Shown piece after piece: positions 14,748 through 22,913 of a stretch of 35,999 nt of DNA. How positions within the stretch are numbered: position 1 is the stretch's first letter; the number at the start of each line of letters is the position of its first letter. The position numbers and the translations under genes are program-made. A model generated the notes under the pieces. The model was given only the letters and a program-made list of their open reading frames with translations. It had not been told where the DNA came from and searched no databases. This DNA is from Erysipelotrichaceae bacterium (GTDB lineage: Bacteria; Bacillota_I; Bacilli_A; Erysipelotrichales; Erysipelotrichaceae), in NCBI GenBank assembly GCA_016302195.1, contig JAEDOA010000006.1, positions 1 through 35,999 of the forward strand, given 5' to 3'.

Positions 14748-15425
14748 TTATTCTAAGTTTATTACTTTTAAGCCAAAGCCTCCATTATTATAGTACCTAT
14801 ACAATAAACTACTTTCTTCTATCTTATCTGATGATATATAGCATTGATTATTATAATGTAGTTTTACTTGTTCTTCTTTATTATTAAAACTTATAACAAA
14901 AGAAATATCTTTCATATTTTCATCAAATTGCTCTTTACTTCCCACAAAGAATGGTTCTTTAATATAATCATTATATGAAGCAATAACAAATTCAAAACAA
15001 TAAGCTAATTGATCGCTCTTTTTCTCAAATACATTATTCTTTAAATACTTTATTGTACAAGCTTCTTGATGATATATCAAAACACTTGGTAATTCACTTC
15101 CCGAATTAAATGAAACATCATAGAAATAATCATAGTTTGCCGGTTTTACTTCAAAATAATCTATTTTTATTTTTTCATCGATTGTTGGAGTAAAATAGCC
15201 CTTGTAGTAATAGAAAGTATATTCATCATCTGCTGAATTTACTATGTAACTTTCATCTAACTTAAAATCGAAATTACCTGATTTAATAATATCCTTGTCA
15301 ATATCTATAAATAACTGCTTGCTTTCTGTAATATTGTCATCGATATTATTATTATTCTCTTTTGTACAACCTGTTATACAAATTGATAATATAATTATTA
15401 GCAAACATACTACTCTTTTTCTCAT
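14748..15425 (-). CDS. Predicted lipoprotein of unknown function
   Basis: This 225-residue protein has a classic lipoprotein signal: MRKR, a hydrophobic core and ICITGC with C20 as lipidation site. An Asn/Asp-rich linker (KENNNNIDDN) follows. The mature part is acidic and aromatic-rich, with several tyrosine pairs (EYTFYYYKGYF, ANYDYFYDV), and no motif I recognise. AGGAGG lies 9 bases before the ATG. The gene stands alone with its own terminator, except for a possible tiny gene immediately upstream. Function cannot be assigned. Confidence 0.75.
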   Translation of the reverse strand: MRKRVVCLLIIILSICITGCTKENNNNIDDNITESKQLFIDIDKDIIKSGNFDFKLDESYIVNSADDEYTFYYYKGYFTPTIDEKIKIDYFEVKPANYDYFYDVSFNSGSELPSVLIYHQEACTIKYLKNNVFEKKSDQLAYCFEFVIASYNDYIKEPFFVGSKEQFDENMKDISFVISFNNKEEQVKLHYNNQCYISSDKIEESSLLYRYYNNGGFGLKVINLE

Positions 15426-15441
15426 TTTTCATTTCCTCCTT

Positions 15442-15570
15442 TTATCCTTTATTAACCATTTTATATACATCTTTATATATTATATGAGCATTCCATTGCT
15501 CAATTGCCTTTTGTGTTATCCAACTGTTATCATCAAAATCTGATTCTTTTTCTTCTTTTTCTAAATTCAT
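15442..15570 (-). CDS. Possible 42-residue protein upstream of the lipoprotein
   Basis: From the ATG at 15570 a 42-residue frame begins MNLEKEEKESDFDDNSWITQ and ends YKMVNKG. It is acidic at the start, contains two tryptophans and has no membrane segment. Its stop lies only 2 bases before the AGGAGG of the lipoprotein gene, so the two could be one transcript. Its own ribosome-binding site is weak (GAGAT), and the region is AT-rich, so a chance frame is possible. Confidence 0.35.
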   Translation of the reverse strand: MNLEKEEKESDFDDNSWITQKAIEQWNAHIIYKDVYKMVNKG

Positions 15571-15917
15571 TATATACTATCTCATATTAATATCAATATT
15601 ATTCATTTATATATATATATATATATATTTGTGAAAAAACCGTATTTTTTATTATTGCTAATTATTATAAATGCTAATCTAAATATATACAAAAAGGGGA
15701 ACTGACAAAATTCTTGACTAAATAATCCAACAGGTATGTTATGTTTTCCTACGAATAAAGAAAATAAAGCTGTTGATCTTTATTATAATATGAAAAGTGC
15801 GTAAGTTTTTCCACTTGATGTGGTTATTTAACTTACACACTTTATATTAAACTCTCGTAGTATACTTATTTTAATATCCAAGAAATTGTCCTCAGTTTAC
15901 TATTTGGTGAGTTATTC
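15571..15917. other. Gene-free AT-rich stretch
   Basis: I find no convincing gene here. It holds an alternating TA tract (about 15609-15627), a possible plus-strand promoter (TTGACT at 15714-15719, TGTTAT at 15737-15742, 17 apart) and the long hairpin at 15794-15843. Confidence 0.5.
15794..15843 (-). terminator. Long hairpin, probable terminator of the 138-residue gene
   Basis: A 14-bp stem with one mismatch (15794-15807 with 15830-15843) encloses an inner CCAC/GTGG stem. On the minus strand it is followed by TTTTC. It lies about 75 bases beyond the stop of the upstream minus-strand gene. It could also be the end of a small plus-strand RNA. Confidence 0.5.
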
Positions 15918-16334
15918 TTACAATTGTCTTTCTAGTACATTGATTATTCTTTTTACTTTATCGATAGCAGCCATAATATTCTTTTTTGATGTCTCAATTC
16001 TTTGCTGAACAAGTATATCAACCATCATATTATCAAATAACCAATCTGCTGTATTTAAGAAATCATCTACATCTATACTATATTCATCTTGATCATAAAT
16101 ATCATCTAATTCGTCGTTGAATTTTATAAGGGCTCTTTTTGCTTTCTGAATGGACTGGTTTGCTTGCTTCATTTTTTCTCTCTTTAAGATAGAAGCAAAA
16201 AAGCCACCACCCAAAATATCAACAATACCCAAACCAGATGCTTGATTTAGTTTTTTTAATGCATCATTTAAGCAATCAATAGCTTGATAACCTGCGTCAA
16301 TGATTTCTAATTTTTCTTCTCTTAATGTTTTCAT
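15918..16334 (-). CDS. Conserved-looking helical protein of unknown function
   Basis: This 138-residue protein is predicted mainly helical. It has a charged N-terminal helix, a glycine-rich hydrophobic patch (SGLGIVDILGGGFFASILK, about 34-52), then long charged helices (KMKQANQSIQKAKRALIKF) and an acidic segment (DDIYDQDEYSIDVDDF). I do not recognise the family; the patch might insert in or touch a membrane. I use the ATG at 16334, with GAGG 8 bases upstream; a GTG at 16343 lacks a site. It lies directly after rplQ, separated by a terminator-like palindrome, so it may receive read-through from the ribosomal operon. Confidence 0.65.
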   Translation of the reverse strand: MKTLREEKLEIIDAGYQAIDCLNDALKKLNQASGLGIVDILGGGFFASILKREKMKQANQSIQKAKRALIKFNDELDDIYDQDEYSIDVDDFLNTADWLFDNMMVDILVQQRIETSKKNIMAAIDKVKRIINVLERQL

Positions 16335-16351
16335 ATTTTTCACCTCATTAT

Positions 16352-16380
16352 AAAAGGGTTGTATTAATACAACCCCTTAT
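16352..16380 (-). terminator. Terminator at the end of the ribosomal operon
   Basis: A perfect 20-bp palindrome (16356-16375, GGGTTGTAT and ATACAACCC halves) is followed on the minus strand by TTTTAT. It sits 7-30 bases after the rplQ stop. The T-run is short, so read-through into the next gene is plausible. Confidence 0.7.
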
Positions 16381-16386
16381 ATGAAA

Positions 16387-16752
16387 CTACTTTGTAAATT
16401 CAATGTATGCCATTGGAGCACCATCGCCTTTTCTAACAGTAGTCTTTACTACACGAGTATAACCACCATTAACATCAGCGAATTTAGGTCCAATTTCATC
16501 GAATAGCTTTTGTAAAGCTGTCTTACCAGTGCTCTTATCAGCTACAACGTTTTTAACAAAACTAGCTGCTTGACGACGAGCATGTAAGTCATTTTTCTTT
16601 GCTAAAGTAACTAGTTCATCAACAATTGTTCTTAATTCTTTAGCCTTCATTTCAGTTGTATTAATCTTACCGTAAACAATCATGTCAGTTGCTAGGTTAC
16701 GGAATAAAGCTTTACGATGGTCAGCCTTGCGTCCTAATTTACGATTTTGCAT
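16387..16752 (-). CDS. rplQ: Ribosomal protein L17
   Basis: L17 binds 23S rRNA near the peptide exit tunnel of the large subunit. The 121-residue protein begins MQNRKLGRKADHRKALFRNL, the invariant start of the family, and has the normal length. It is the last gene of the long S10-spc-alpha operon, 25 bases after rpoA, and is followed by a palindromic terminator. In most Firmicutes ecfA1 comes next; here it does not. Confidence 0.97.
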   Translation of the reverse strand: MQNRKLGRKADHRKALFRNLATDMIVYGKINTTEMKAKELRTIVDELVTLAKKNDLHARRQAASFVKNVVADKSTGKTALQKLFDEIGPKFADVNGGYTRVVKTTVRKGDGAPMAYIEFTK

Positions 16753-16777
16753 TTCAGGTTTTCCTCCTTAATTATTT

Positions 16778-17737
16778 CTATGCATCAGTTTGAGAGAAAC
16801 TCTTACCGATTGCTTGAAGTTTTTCTTTTATTTCTTTGAAAGACTTCTTTCCAAGATTTCTGATTCTTAGCATTTCATCTTCTGTACGTTGAGTTAATTC
16901 ATCTACATTTTCAATTCCAGCACGTTTCAAACAGTTGTAAGAACGAACTGTTAAGTCTAACTCTTCAATAGGCATGTTAGTTCCCTTTACTGTATCATCT
17001 GCAGTATCATCCTTGATCAGACTTCCAAGTTCTCCCATGTCTTTGATATTAGTCAGTATTTGTAAATGTTCAATTAAAATCTTACTTGCTAATGCTACAG
17101 CTTCTTGAGGAAGAATTGATCCGTTTGTCCATACTTCTAATGTTAAACTATCATATTTAGCATTCTGTTTTACACGAGTAGGATTTACTTCAAAAGAAGC
17201 TTTCTTAACAGGAGTGAAAATTGAGTCAGTATAAATTGTACCAAGACCTTGAGAAGAACCTTGATAAATTGCTTTATTTTCTTCTGAGCTCAAATAACCT
17301 CTGCCTTTTCTAGCTCTTAATTCCATTTCAAGTTTTCCACCTTCAGCAATGTGGCAAATAACTAAATCTGGATTAAGTACTTCGACACCTGTAGGACAAA
17401 TAATATCACCAGCAGTAACTGTTGTTTCACCTACAGCGTTGATTCTTAAAGTGTATGATTCATCATCATCGATTGCTAGAATTAAATTCTTGATGTTTAA
17501 GATAATTGCTGTAACATCTTCAACAATTCCTGGAATAGCTGTAAATTCGTGGTACACACCGTCTACTTTGATTGAGTAAACAGCTCCACCTGGCATAGAT
17601 GCCAATAATACTCTTCTAATCGCATTACCGATTGTTGTACCAAATCCTCTTTCTAATGGAGATAATACAAACTTTCCGTAATGTTCATCTTCAACATATT
17701 GTTCAATTGTAAAATCGGGTCTTTCAAATTGTTGCAT
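16778..17737 (-). CDS. rpoA: RNA polymerase alpha subunit
   Basis: The alpha subunit nucleates polymerase assembly and, through its C-terminal domain, contacts UP elements and activators. The 319-residue protein has the N-terminal dimerisation domain (PLERGFGTTIGNAIRRVLLA) and the C-terminal domain (about 255-315; LTVRSYNCLKRAGIENV and RIRNLGKKSFKEIKEKL). The start is the ATG at 17737, with AGGAGG 8 bases upstream; a TTG one codon earlier is in frame but too close. It lies between rpsK and rplQ as in nearly all Firmicutes. Confidence 0.97.
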   Translation of the reverse strand: MQQFERPDFTIEQYVEDEHYGKFVLSPLERGFGTTIGNAIRRVLLASMPGGAVYSIKVDGVYHEFTAIPGIVEDVTAIILNIKNLILAIDDDESYTLRINAVGETTVTAGDIICPTGVEVLNPDLVICHIAEGGKLEMELRARKGRGYLSSEENKAIYQGSSQGLGTIYTDSIFTPVKKASFEVNPTRVKQNAKYDSLTLEVWTNGSILPQEAVALASKILIEHLQILTNIKDMGELGSLIKDDTADDTVKGTNMPIEELDLTVRSYNCLKRAGIENVDELTQRTEDEMLRIRNLGKKSFKEIKEKLQAIGKSFSQTDA

Positions 17738-17756
17738 CAACTATTCCTCCTATTTT

Positions 17757-18152
17757 TTAGCCGCGTGGACGTTTAGGTGGGCGACAACCATTGTGTGGAA
17801 TAGGAGTTACATCATTGATTGAACTAATTTCAAGTCCTGCTACTTGTAATGATCTTACAGCAGCTTCTCTTCCTGGACCTGGACCTTTAACGTTAACATC
17901 TACAGTCTTCATTCCATGATCAACTGCAGCCTTTGCAGCAGCTTCAGCAGCCTGTTGAGCAGCAAATGGTGTAGATTTACGAGATCCTTTATATCCTAAT
18001 GCTCCAGCAGATGACCATGCTACAGCATTTCCACCTTCATCACAAATTGTAACGATTGTGTTATTGAAAGTAGAATGAATATGAGCAACACCACGGGCAA
18101 TATTCTTTCTAACTTTACGTTTTCTTACAGTTGTTTTCTTATTTCCTGCCAT
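17757..18152 (-). CDS. rpsK: Ribosomal protein S11
   Basis: S11 sits on the platform of the small subunit and helps select mRNA in the exit channel. The 131-residue protein has the family signatures GVAHIHSTFNNTIVTICD and the basic C-terminus GCRPPKRPRG (usually RRV at the end). It lies between rpsM and rpoA with AT-rich gaps of about 20 bases, each carrying a ribosome-binding site. Confidence 0.97.
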   Translation of the reverse strand: MAGNKKTTVRKRKVRKNIARGVAHIHSTFNNTIVTICDEGGNAVAWSSAGALGYKGSRKSTPFAAQQAAEAAAKAAVDHGMKTVDVNVKGPGPGREAAVRSLQVAGLEISSINDVTPIPHNGCRPPKRPRG

Positions 18153-18171
18153 ATAATATTACCTCCGTTTA

Positions 18172-18537
18172 CTATTTCTTCTTATTAGCTACTGTACGAC
18201 GTGGTCCTTTACGTGTACGAGCATTTGTCTTTGTTCTTTGTCCATGAACTGGAAGTCCTTTACGATGTCTTACGCCTCTGTAACATCCAATTTCCATTAG
18301 ACGCTTAATATTTAAGCTTGTTTCTCTTCTTAAGTCGCCTTCAACTTTGATTTTGTCGACTTCAGAACGTAATGCATTTTCCTGAGCATCAGTTAAATCC
18401 TTTACTCTGATTGTAGGATCTACACCAGTTGTTTCGCAAATCTGCTTTGCTGTTGTAGCACCGATACCATAAATATAAGTTAAAGCAATTCCAACACACT
18501 TATCGCGTGGAATATCAATACCAGCTATACGAGCCAT
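18172..18537 (-). CDS. rpsM: Ribosomal protein S13
   Basis: S13 is in the head of the small subunit and bridges to the large subunit and P-site tRNA. The 121-residue protein begins MARIAGIDIPRDKCVGIALT and ends with the basic tail contacting tRNA (RTKTNARTRKGPRRTVANKK). Length and position after rpmJ are normal. Confidence 0.97.
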   Translation of the reverse strand: MARIAGIDIPRDKCVGIALTYIYGIGATTAKQICETTGVDPTIRVKDLTDAQENALRSEVDKIKVEGDLRRETSLNIKRLMEIGCYRGVRHRKGLPVHGQRTKTNARTRKGPRRTVANKKK

Positions 18538-18554
18538 ATTTCCTTTTCCTCCAA

Positions 18555-18668
18555 TTAACCTTGTCTTTGTTTGTGTTTAGGATTTTCACAAATAACCATG
18601 ACGCGTCCTTTACGCTTGATAACACGGCATTTGTCACAAATTGGTTTTACTGATGGTCTAACTTTCAT
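18555..18668 (-). CDS. rpmJ: Ribosomal protein L36 (zinc-binding type)
   Basis: This 37-residue gene starts at the ATG at 18668 and begins MKVRPSVKPICDKCRVIKRK. The zinc ligands C11, C14, C27 and H32 are all present, so it is the zinc-dependent form. GGAGG lies upstream. It sits between infA and rpsM, its standard place. Confidence 0.95.
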   Translation of the reverse strand: MKVRPSVKPICDKCRVIKRKGRVMVICENPKHKQRQG

Positions 18669-18684
18669 AGTTTTTCCTCCTAGA

Positions 18685-18906
18685 CTATTTGTGTCTGAAC
18701 GTTATACGCCCACGTGTTAAATCATATGGTGAAATTTCAATAGTGACACGATCACCCGGTAAAATGCGAATGTAATTCATACGGATTTTACCAGAAACGT
18801 GGGCCAATACCTCATGTCCATTTGGTAATTTCACTTTAAACTGAGCATTTGGAAGAGTATCTTCCACTATACCCTCAAATTCGATAACATCTTGCTTATC
18901 TGCCAT
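18685..18906 (-). CDS. infA: Translation initiation factor IF-1
   Basis: IF-1 occupies the A site of the small subunit during initiation. The 73-residue protein is a single OB-fold with the family landmarks KVKLPNGHEVLAHVSGKIR and ILPGDRVTIEISPYDLTRG. Its ATG overlaps the adk stop by one base. Usually map (methionine aminopeptidase) lies between adk and infA in Firmicutes; here there is no room for it. Confidence 0.97.
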   Translation of the reverse strand: MADKQDVIEFEGIVEDTLPNAQFKVKLPNGHEVLAHVSGKIRMNYIRILPGDRVTIEISPYDLTRGRITFRHK

Positions 18907-19556
18907 TACTTAGTTTCTTCCTCCGCTACATTTTTCAAGATACTTTCGATTTGTTTATAAACATCATCGATTGTCTGGCCTGCATCAACATCATAAACAA
19001 TACCCTTTTGACGATAATAATCTATTACTGGTTTTGTCTCTTCACGGTACGACTCTAGTCTTACCATAAGTTTTTCATAAGTATCATCATTTCTTTGATA
19101 CAATTTTCCACAACATTTTGGACAAATTTCAGCATTTTCAATTGGATTCAATTTAATGTTGTAGATTGTGCCACATTGTTGACAAATTCTTCTAAAGACG
19201 ATTCTATCAACTAATAAGTGCTCATCAATCTGCAAGTTGATAACCGCATTAATATTGAAATCTTCAATTGCTTCTGCCTGTGCTAAAGATCTAGGAAATC
19301 CATCCAATAAGTAACCATTTTGACAATCATCCTTTTTTAAACGATTGCCAACCATCTGGATAGTTACCTCATCTGGAACTAGTAAGCCTTGAGTTATATA
19401 ACTCTTAGCTTGAAGTCCCAAATGAGTTTGATGTTTTATTTCTTCTCTAAACATATCTCCGGAAGATATATGAGCAACCTTGAAGTTAGAAGCAATCAAT
19501 TCTGACATTGTTCCTTTACCTGCTCCAGCAGGGCCCATAATCAACATCTTTAACAT
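18906..19556 (-). CDS. adk: Adenylate kinase
   Basis: This enzyme interconverts ATP + AMP and 2 ADP. The P-loop is GPAGAGKGT (8-16); the AMP-binding stretch is SSGDMFREE and DGFPRS is at 85-90. The LID carries four cysteines (C125, C128, C145, C148) that should bind structural zinc, as in many Gram-positive adenylate kinases. The length is 216. It follows secY by 2 bases, with its ribosome-binding site inside the secY end, and touches infA. Confidence 0.96.
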   Translation of the reverse strand: MLKMLIMGPAGAGKGTMSELIASNFKVAHISSGDMFREEIKHQTHLGLQAKSYITQGLLVPDEVTIQMVGNRLKKDDCQNGYLLDGFPRSLAQAEAIEDFNINAVINLQIDEHLLVDRIVFRRICQQCGTIYNIKLNPIENAEICPKCCGKLYQRNDDTYEKLMVRLESYREETKPVIDYYRQKGIVYDVDAGQTIDDVYKQIESILKNVAEEETK

Positions 19557-19558
19557 GA

Positions 19559-20884
19559 TTACCTCTTTCCAAATCCGCGATATTCACGCTGTTGATTTAG
19601 TTTATCTTCTAAATCCTTAACTGTTTCAAGAGCTACACCAACAACGATAATGATTGATGTTCCACCCATTGAAATAGTGCTTGGAATTTTAGTGAACATA
19701 CTTAATAAATATGGTAAAGCAGCAATGAAGCATAAGAATATTGCGCCAAAGAAGGTGATTCTATTTAACACTTTTGAAACATAATCCTTTGTTTCAACAC
19801 CTGGTCTAACGCCAGGAATATAAGAACCATTCTTTTTCAAGTTTTCACTTATCTTTTCTGGATCTACTTGTAAATTAGTATAGAAGTAAGTGAAGGCGAA
19901 TATTAATACCACATAAATAATCAATCCACCAGGTTTTGTAAAATCTGAGATGAAATCAAATATCTCAACGAGTTTAGTTGTAAACTCTGTTGATTTAAAG
20001 AATGATGCTCCACTGATTAATGACATAATAGTTCTAGGTGCTACTAAGACAGTGGAAGCAAAGATAACTGGTAATACAGAAGCACTATTTATCTTTAATG
20101 GTAAGTAGCTTGTGTCTTTACCGCCTCTTCTTGTTGAGTTAGAAGTATATTGAATAGGAATCTTACGAGAAGCTGTTGATGTGAAAATAACTAATATGAT
20201 AATAGCTATATACAAAACAACTAGTAATGAAAATTCAATAATACCTGTAAATAATTCAGAGCCGCCTGCTGCAGATGATACTAATTGAGCAAAAGAACTT
20301 GAGAACTGATAAGGAAGATTAGCTACGATACCAGCAAAGATAATCATAGAAATACCGTTTCCGATACCATAAGATGCTATTCTATCACCAATCCATACAA
20401 GTAAGAATGTTCCGGCAGTTAATATAGTAGCAATATATAAATATGTTGTTGTACTGTTATCTACCAAAATACCGTAAGCCTTATCAAATGTCATTGTTAA
20501 GGTATATGCTTGAACAAATCCCAAAACTACTGCAGTATAACGAGTAATTTGGTCAAGCTTTTGACGACCTTTTTGTCCATCCTTTTGCATTTCTGCTAAA
20601 GGTGGGATGATATCCATAGCTAGCAATTCAATAACGATACTAGCAGTAATATATGGACCAACACCCATTGAGAATACTGAGAATGTCTGCCAACTGCCGG
20701 CACCCATTATATTCATCATGGTAATTAATGCATTTGATGACAAGCCAGATATCAATTTAGATGTATCAATTCCAGGAATTGTGATTGCAGCACCAATTCT
20801 GAATACTAATAACATTGCTAAAGTAAACAAAATTCTCTGGCGAGTTTCCTTATTTCTGAATAAGGAGATAACGGTCTTAAACAT
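19559..20884 (-). CDS. secY: Preprotein translocase subunit SecY
   Basis: SecY forms the protein-conducting channel of the membrane. At 441 residues with about ten hydrophobic segments it is of normal size. Landmarks are RILFTLAMLLVFRIGAAITI in the first segment, the plug region after it, and the C-terminal NQQREYRGFGKR. It begins one base after the rplO stop, the usual spc-operon neighbourhood. Confidence 0.97.
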   Translation of the reverse strand: MFKTVISLFRNKETRQRILFTLAMLLVFRIGAAITIPGIDTSKLISGLSSNALITMMNIMGAGSWQTFSVFSMGVGPYITASIVIELLAMDIIPPLAEMQKDGQKGRQKLDQITRYTAVVLGFVQAYTLTMTFDKAYGILVDNSTTTYLYIATILTAGTFLLVWIGDRIASYGIGNGISMIIFAGIVANLPYQFSSSFAQLVSSAAGGSELFTGIIEFSLLVVLYIAIIILVIFTSTASRKIPIQYTSNSTRRGGKDTSYLPLKINSASVLPVIFASTVLVAPRTIMSLISGASFFKSTEFTTKLVEIFDFISDFTKPGGLIIYVVLIFAFTYFYTNLQVDPEKISENLKKNGSYIPGVRPGVETKDYVSKVLNRITFFGAIFLCFIAALPYLLSMFTKIPSTISMGGTSIIIVVGVALETVKDLEDKLNQQREYRGFGKR

Positions 20885-20885
20885 A

Positions 20886-21326
20886 TTAGATTACCTCTGC
20901 TTTTCCGCCGACTTTTTCTATCATTGCAACAGCAGATTTTGTGAACTTGTTAGCCTTAACGACTAATTTCTTTTCAAGTTCGCCATCACCTAAAACCTTA
21001 ACTCCGCATTTTAAATCTTTAACGATACCTGTATTCTTTAATAATTCTACTGTAACTTCAGTACCATCAGCAAATCTATTTAATTGATCTAGATTTACGA
21101 TAGCGTATTCTTTACGAGTGAAATTTGTAAATCCACGTTTTGGTAAACGTCTTGCTAATGGTGTTTGTCCACCTTCAAATCCTAATTTACCCATTCCACC
21201 GCTTCTAGCCTTTTGACCTTTATTACCTTTTCCAGAAGTCTTACCATTTCCACTTCCATGACCTCTTCCAAGTCTGAAGCCATCTTTTCTTGATCCTTCA
21301 GTATATTTTAATTCATGTAATTTCAT
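20886..21326 (-). CDS. rplO: Ribosomal protein L15
   Basis: L15 binds 23S rRNA late in large-subunit assembly. The 146-residue protein begins MKLHELKYTEGSRKDGFRLG, has the glycine/lysine-rich extension (GHGSGNGKTSGKGNKGQKAR) and ends VGGKAEVI. Only 13 bases separate it from rpsE, so the rpmD gene that normally lies here is missing. Confidence 0.97.
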   Translation of the reverse strand: MKLHELKYTEGSRKDGFRLGRGHGSGNGKTSGKGNKGQKARSGGMGKLGFEGGQTPLARRLPKRGFTNFTRKEYAIVNLDQLNRFADGTEVTVELLKNTGIVKDLKCGVKVLGDGELEKKLVVKANKFTKSAVAMIEKVGGKAEVI

Positions 21327-21339
21327 TGAAGACTACCTC

Positions 21340-21951
21340 CTAGTAACGAATTTCAGTTGGCTTTTTGCCTCTAATCTTAGCAACATCTTCGATAGTTACC
21401 ATTGATTCTAATCCACTAACTGTAGCTCTAACTAAGTTGATAGGAGTTCTTGAGCCTAAACATTTTGAGATAACGTTTGTTACACCAGCTAATTCCAAGA
21501 CAGCTCTTACTGGACCACCGGCGATAACACCAGTACCAGTAGCAGCTGGACGTAATACAACTTTAGCAGCTCCATAAACACCAACTGTTTCATGAGGTAA
21601 AGTATTATCAACTAATGATACTCTCTTAACATTCTTTGTTGCCATTTCTGTAGCTTTCTTAATTGCATCTGGTACTTCCTTTGCCTTACCAGTTCCAAAT
21701 CCGATACGGCCTTTCTTGTCACCAACTACAACTAAAGCTGCAAATCTCATTCTTCTACCACCCTTAACTACCTTAGTGATACGATTGATTTTAACAACTC
21801 TTTCTTCGAATTCCTTTTCAGGACGATCATTTCTCTTAAACTTTCTATCCTTATCGAAACGACGAGTTTTCTTTTCTGCTTTTTCAAGTGTTTCAACTGG
21901 TTGAGAAGCAACTTCAGTAACTTCTTCAACTTTATTTTCCATTTCTGACAT
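21340..21951 (-). CDS. rpsE: Ribosomal protein S5 with an N-terminal extension
   Basis: S5 lies at the mRNA entry channel and affects decoding accuracy. The conserved body starts near residue 48 (EERVVKINRITKVVKGGRRM) and ends GKKPTEIRY. The protein is 203 residues against about 166 usually. The extra 38 or so residues at the front are acidic then strongly basic (KKTRRFDKDRKFKRNDRPEK). The start is well supported: AGGAGG lies 7 bases before the ATG at 21951, and no good internal start exists near the body. Confidence 0.95.
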   Translation of the reverse strand: MSEMENKVEEVTEVASQPVETLEKAEKKTRRFDKDRKFKRNDRPEKEFEERVVKINRITKVVKGGRRMRFAALVVVGDKKGRIGFGTGKAKEVPDAIKKATEMATKNVKRVSLVDNTLPHETVGVYGAAKVVLRPAATGTGVIAGGPVRAVLELAGVTNVISKCLGSRTPINLVRATVSGLESMVTIEDVAKIRGKKPTEIRY

Positions 21952-21965
21952 TGTTTCTCCTCCTA

Positions 21966-22322
21966 TTAGAATTGTAATCCAGCTTCTCTAGCTGCGTCTG
22001 CTAATGCTTGAACTCTTCCATGATATACATAACCACCACGGTCAAATACTACAGTAGTAATATTCTTTTCTAAAGCTCTTTTAGCGATTTCTGCTCCTAC
22101 AAGCTTGGCTGCTTCAATGTTTCCGCCATGTTCAAGCTTCATTTCAACAGAATTTGCACTAACTAATGTTGTTCCTGTTGTATCATCAATGATTTGGGCA
22201 TGAATATGAGCATTTGAACGGAAAACATTCAAACGTGGAGTTTCAGCTGTTCCTGATACTTTTGTACGAACACGGAGATGTCTACGGATTCTTTCTTCAT
22301 TTTTATTTGTATTGTTAATCAT
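21966..22322 (-). CDS. rplR: Ribosomal protein L18
   Basis: L18 helps dock 5S rRNA on the large subunit with L5. The 118-residue protein has the motif RIRRHLRVRTKVSGTAETPR and RLNVFRSNAHIHAQIIDD, and ends ALADAAREAGLQF. Length and position between rplF and rpsE are standard. Confidence 0.97.
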   Translation of the reverse strand: MINNTNKNEERIRRHLRVRTKVSGTAETPRLNVFRSNAHIHAQIIDDTTGTTLVSANSVEMKLEHGGNIEAAKLVGAEIAKRALEKNITTVVFDRGGYVYHGRVQALADAAREAGLQF

Positions 22323-22339
22323 AAATCAAATCTCCTTTC

Positions 22340-22888
22340 CTACTTGCCTGAAGCAGCAGTCTTACCTTCCTTACGACGGATGTGTTCACCCTTGTAAGCA
22401 ATACCTTTTCCTTTATATGGTTCAGGTTTTCTAACTGCACGAATATTTGCTGCTAATTCGCCAACTCTTTGTTTATCAATACCCTTAACAATAATTTCCT
22501 GGTTCTTTGGAACTTCGATTGTTAATCCTTCTTCAGCAGTAATAGTTACTGGATGAGAATAACCGATATTTAAAGTTAATGTGTTATTAGCAACTGATGC
22601 TCTATAACCAACGCCTTCAATTACAAGATTCTTTTGGAATCCTTCTGAAACACCAACAACCATATTGTGCAATAATGCTCTTGTTGTTCCATGTAGCTGT
22701 TTAGTTACTTTATCATCATTAGGACGTTTGCAGGTAATAGTTGTACCTTCAACGCAAATTTCGATTAAATTACTGAATTGACGAGTTAAAGTGCCCTTTG
22801 GACCTTTAACAGTCACCTCATTGCCAGCACCTACAGTAATTTCAACTCCTGCTGGAATGGTAATCGTCTTATTTCCGATACGTGACAT
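22340..22888 (-). CDS. rplF: Ribosomal protein L6
   Basis: L6 lies near the factor-binding site of the large subunit. The 182-residue protein begins MSRIGNKTITIPAGVEITV and carries the late signature RKPEPYKGKGIAYKGEHIRR. Two homologous L6 half-domains are discernible. Standard length and location. Confidence 0.97.
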   Translation of the reverse strand: MSRIGNKTITIPAGVEITVGAGNEVTVKGPKGTLTRQFSNLIEICVEGTTITCKRPNDDKVTKQLHGTTRALLHNMVVGVSEGFQKNLVIEGVGYRASVANNTLTLNIGYSHPVTITAEEGLTIEVPKNQEIIVKGIDKQRVGELAANIRAVRKPEPYKGKGIAYKGEHIRRKEGKTAASGK

Positions 22889-22913
22889 ATTGTCTTTTTC
22901 CTCTCTTTATTTT

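Noticed and set aside
15609..15627. Alternating TA tract as a functional element
   Set aside because: A simple low-complexity run in an AT-rich gap; nothing else marks it as special.
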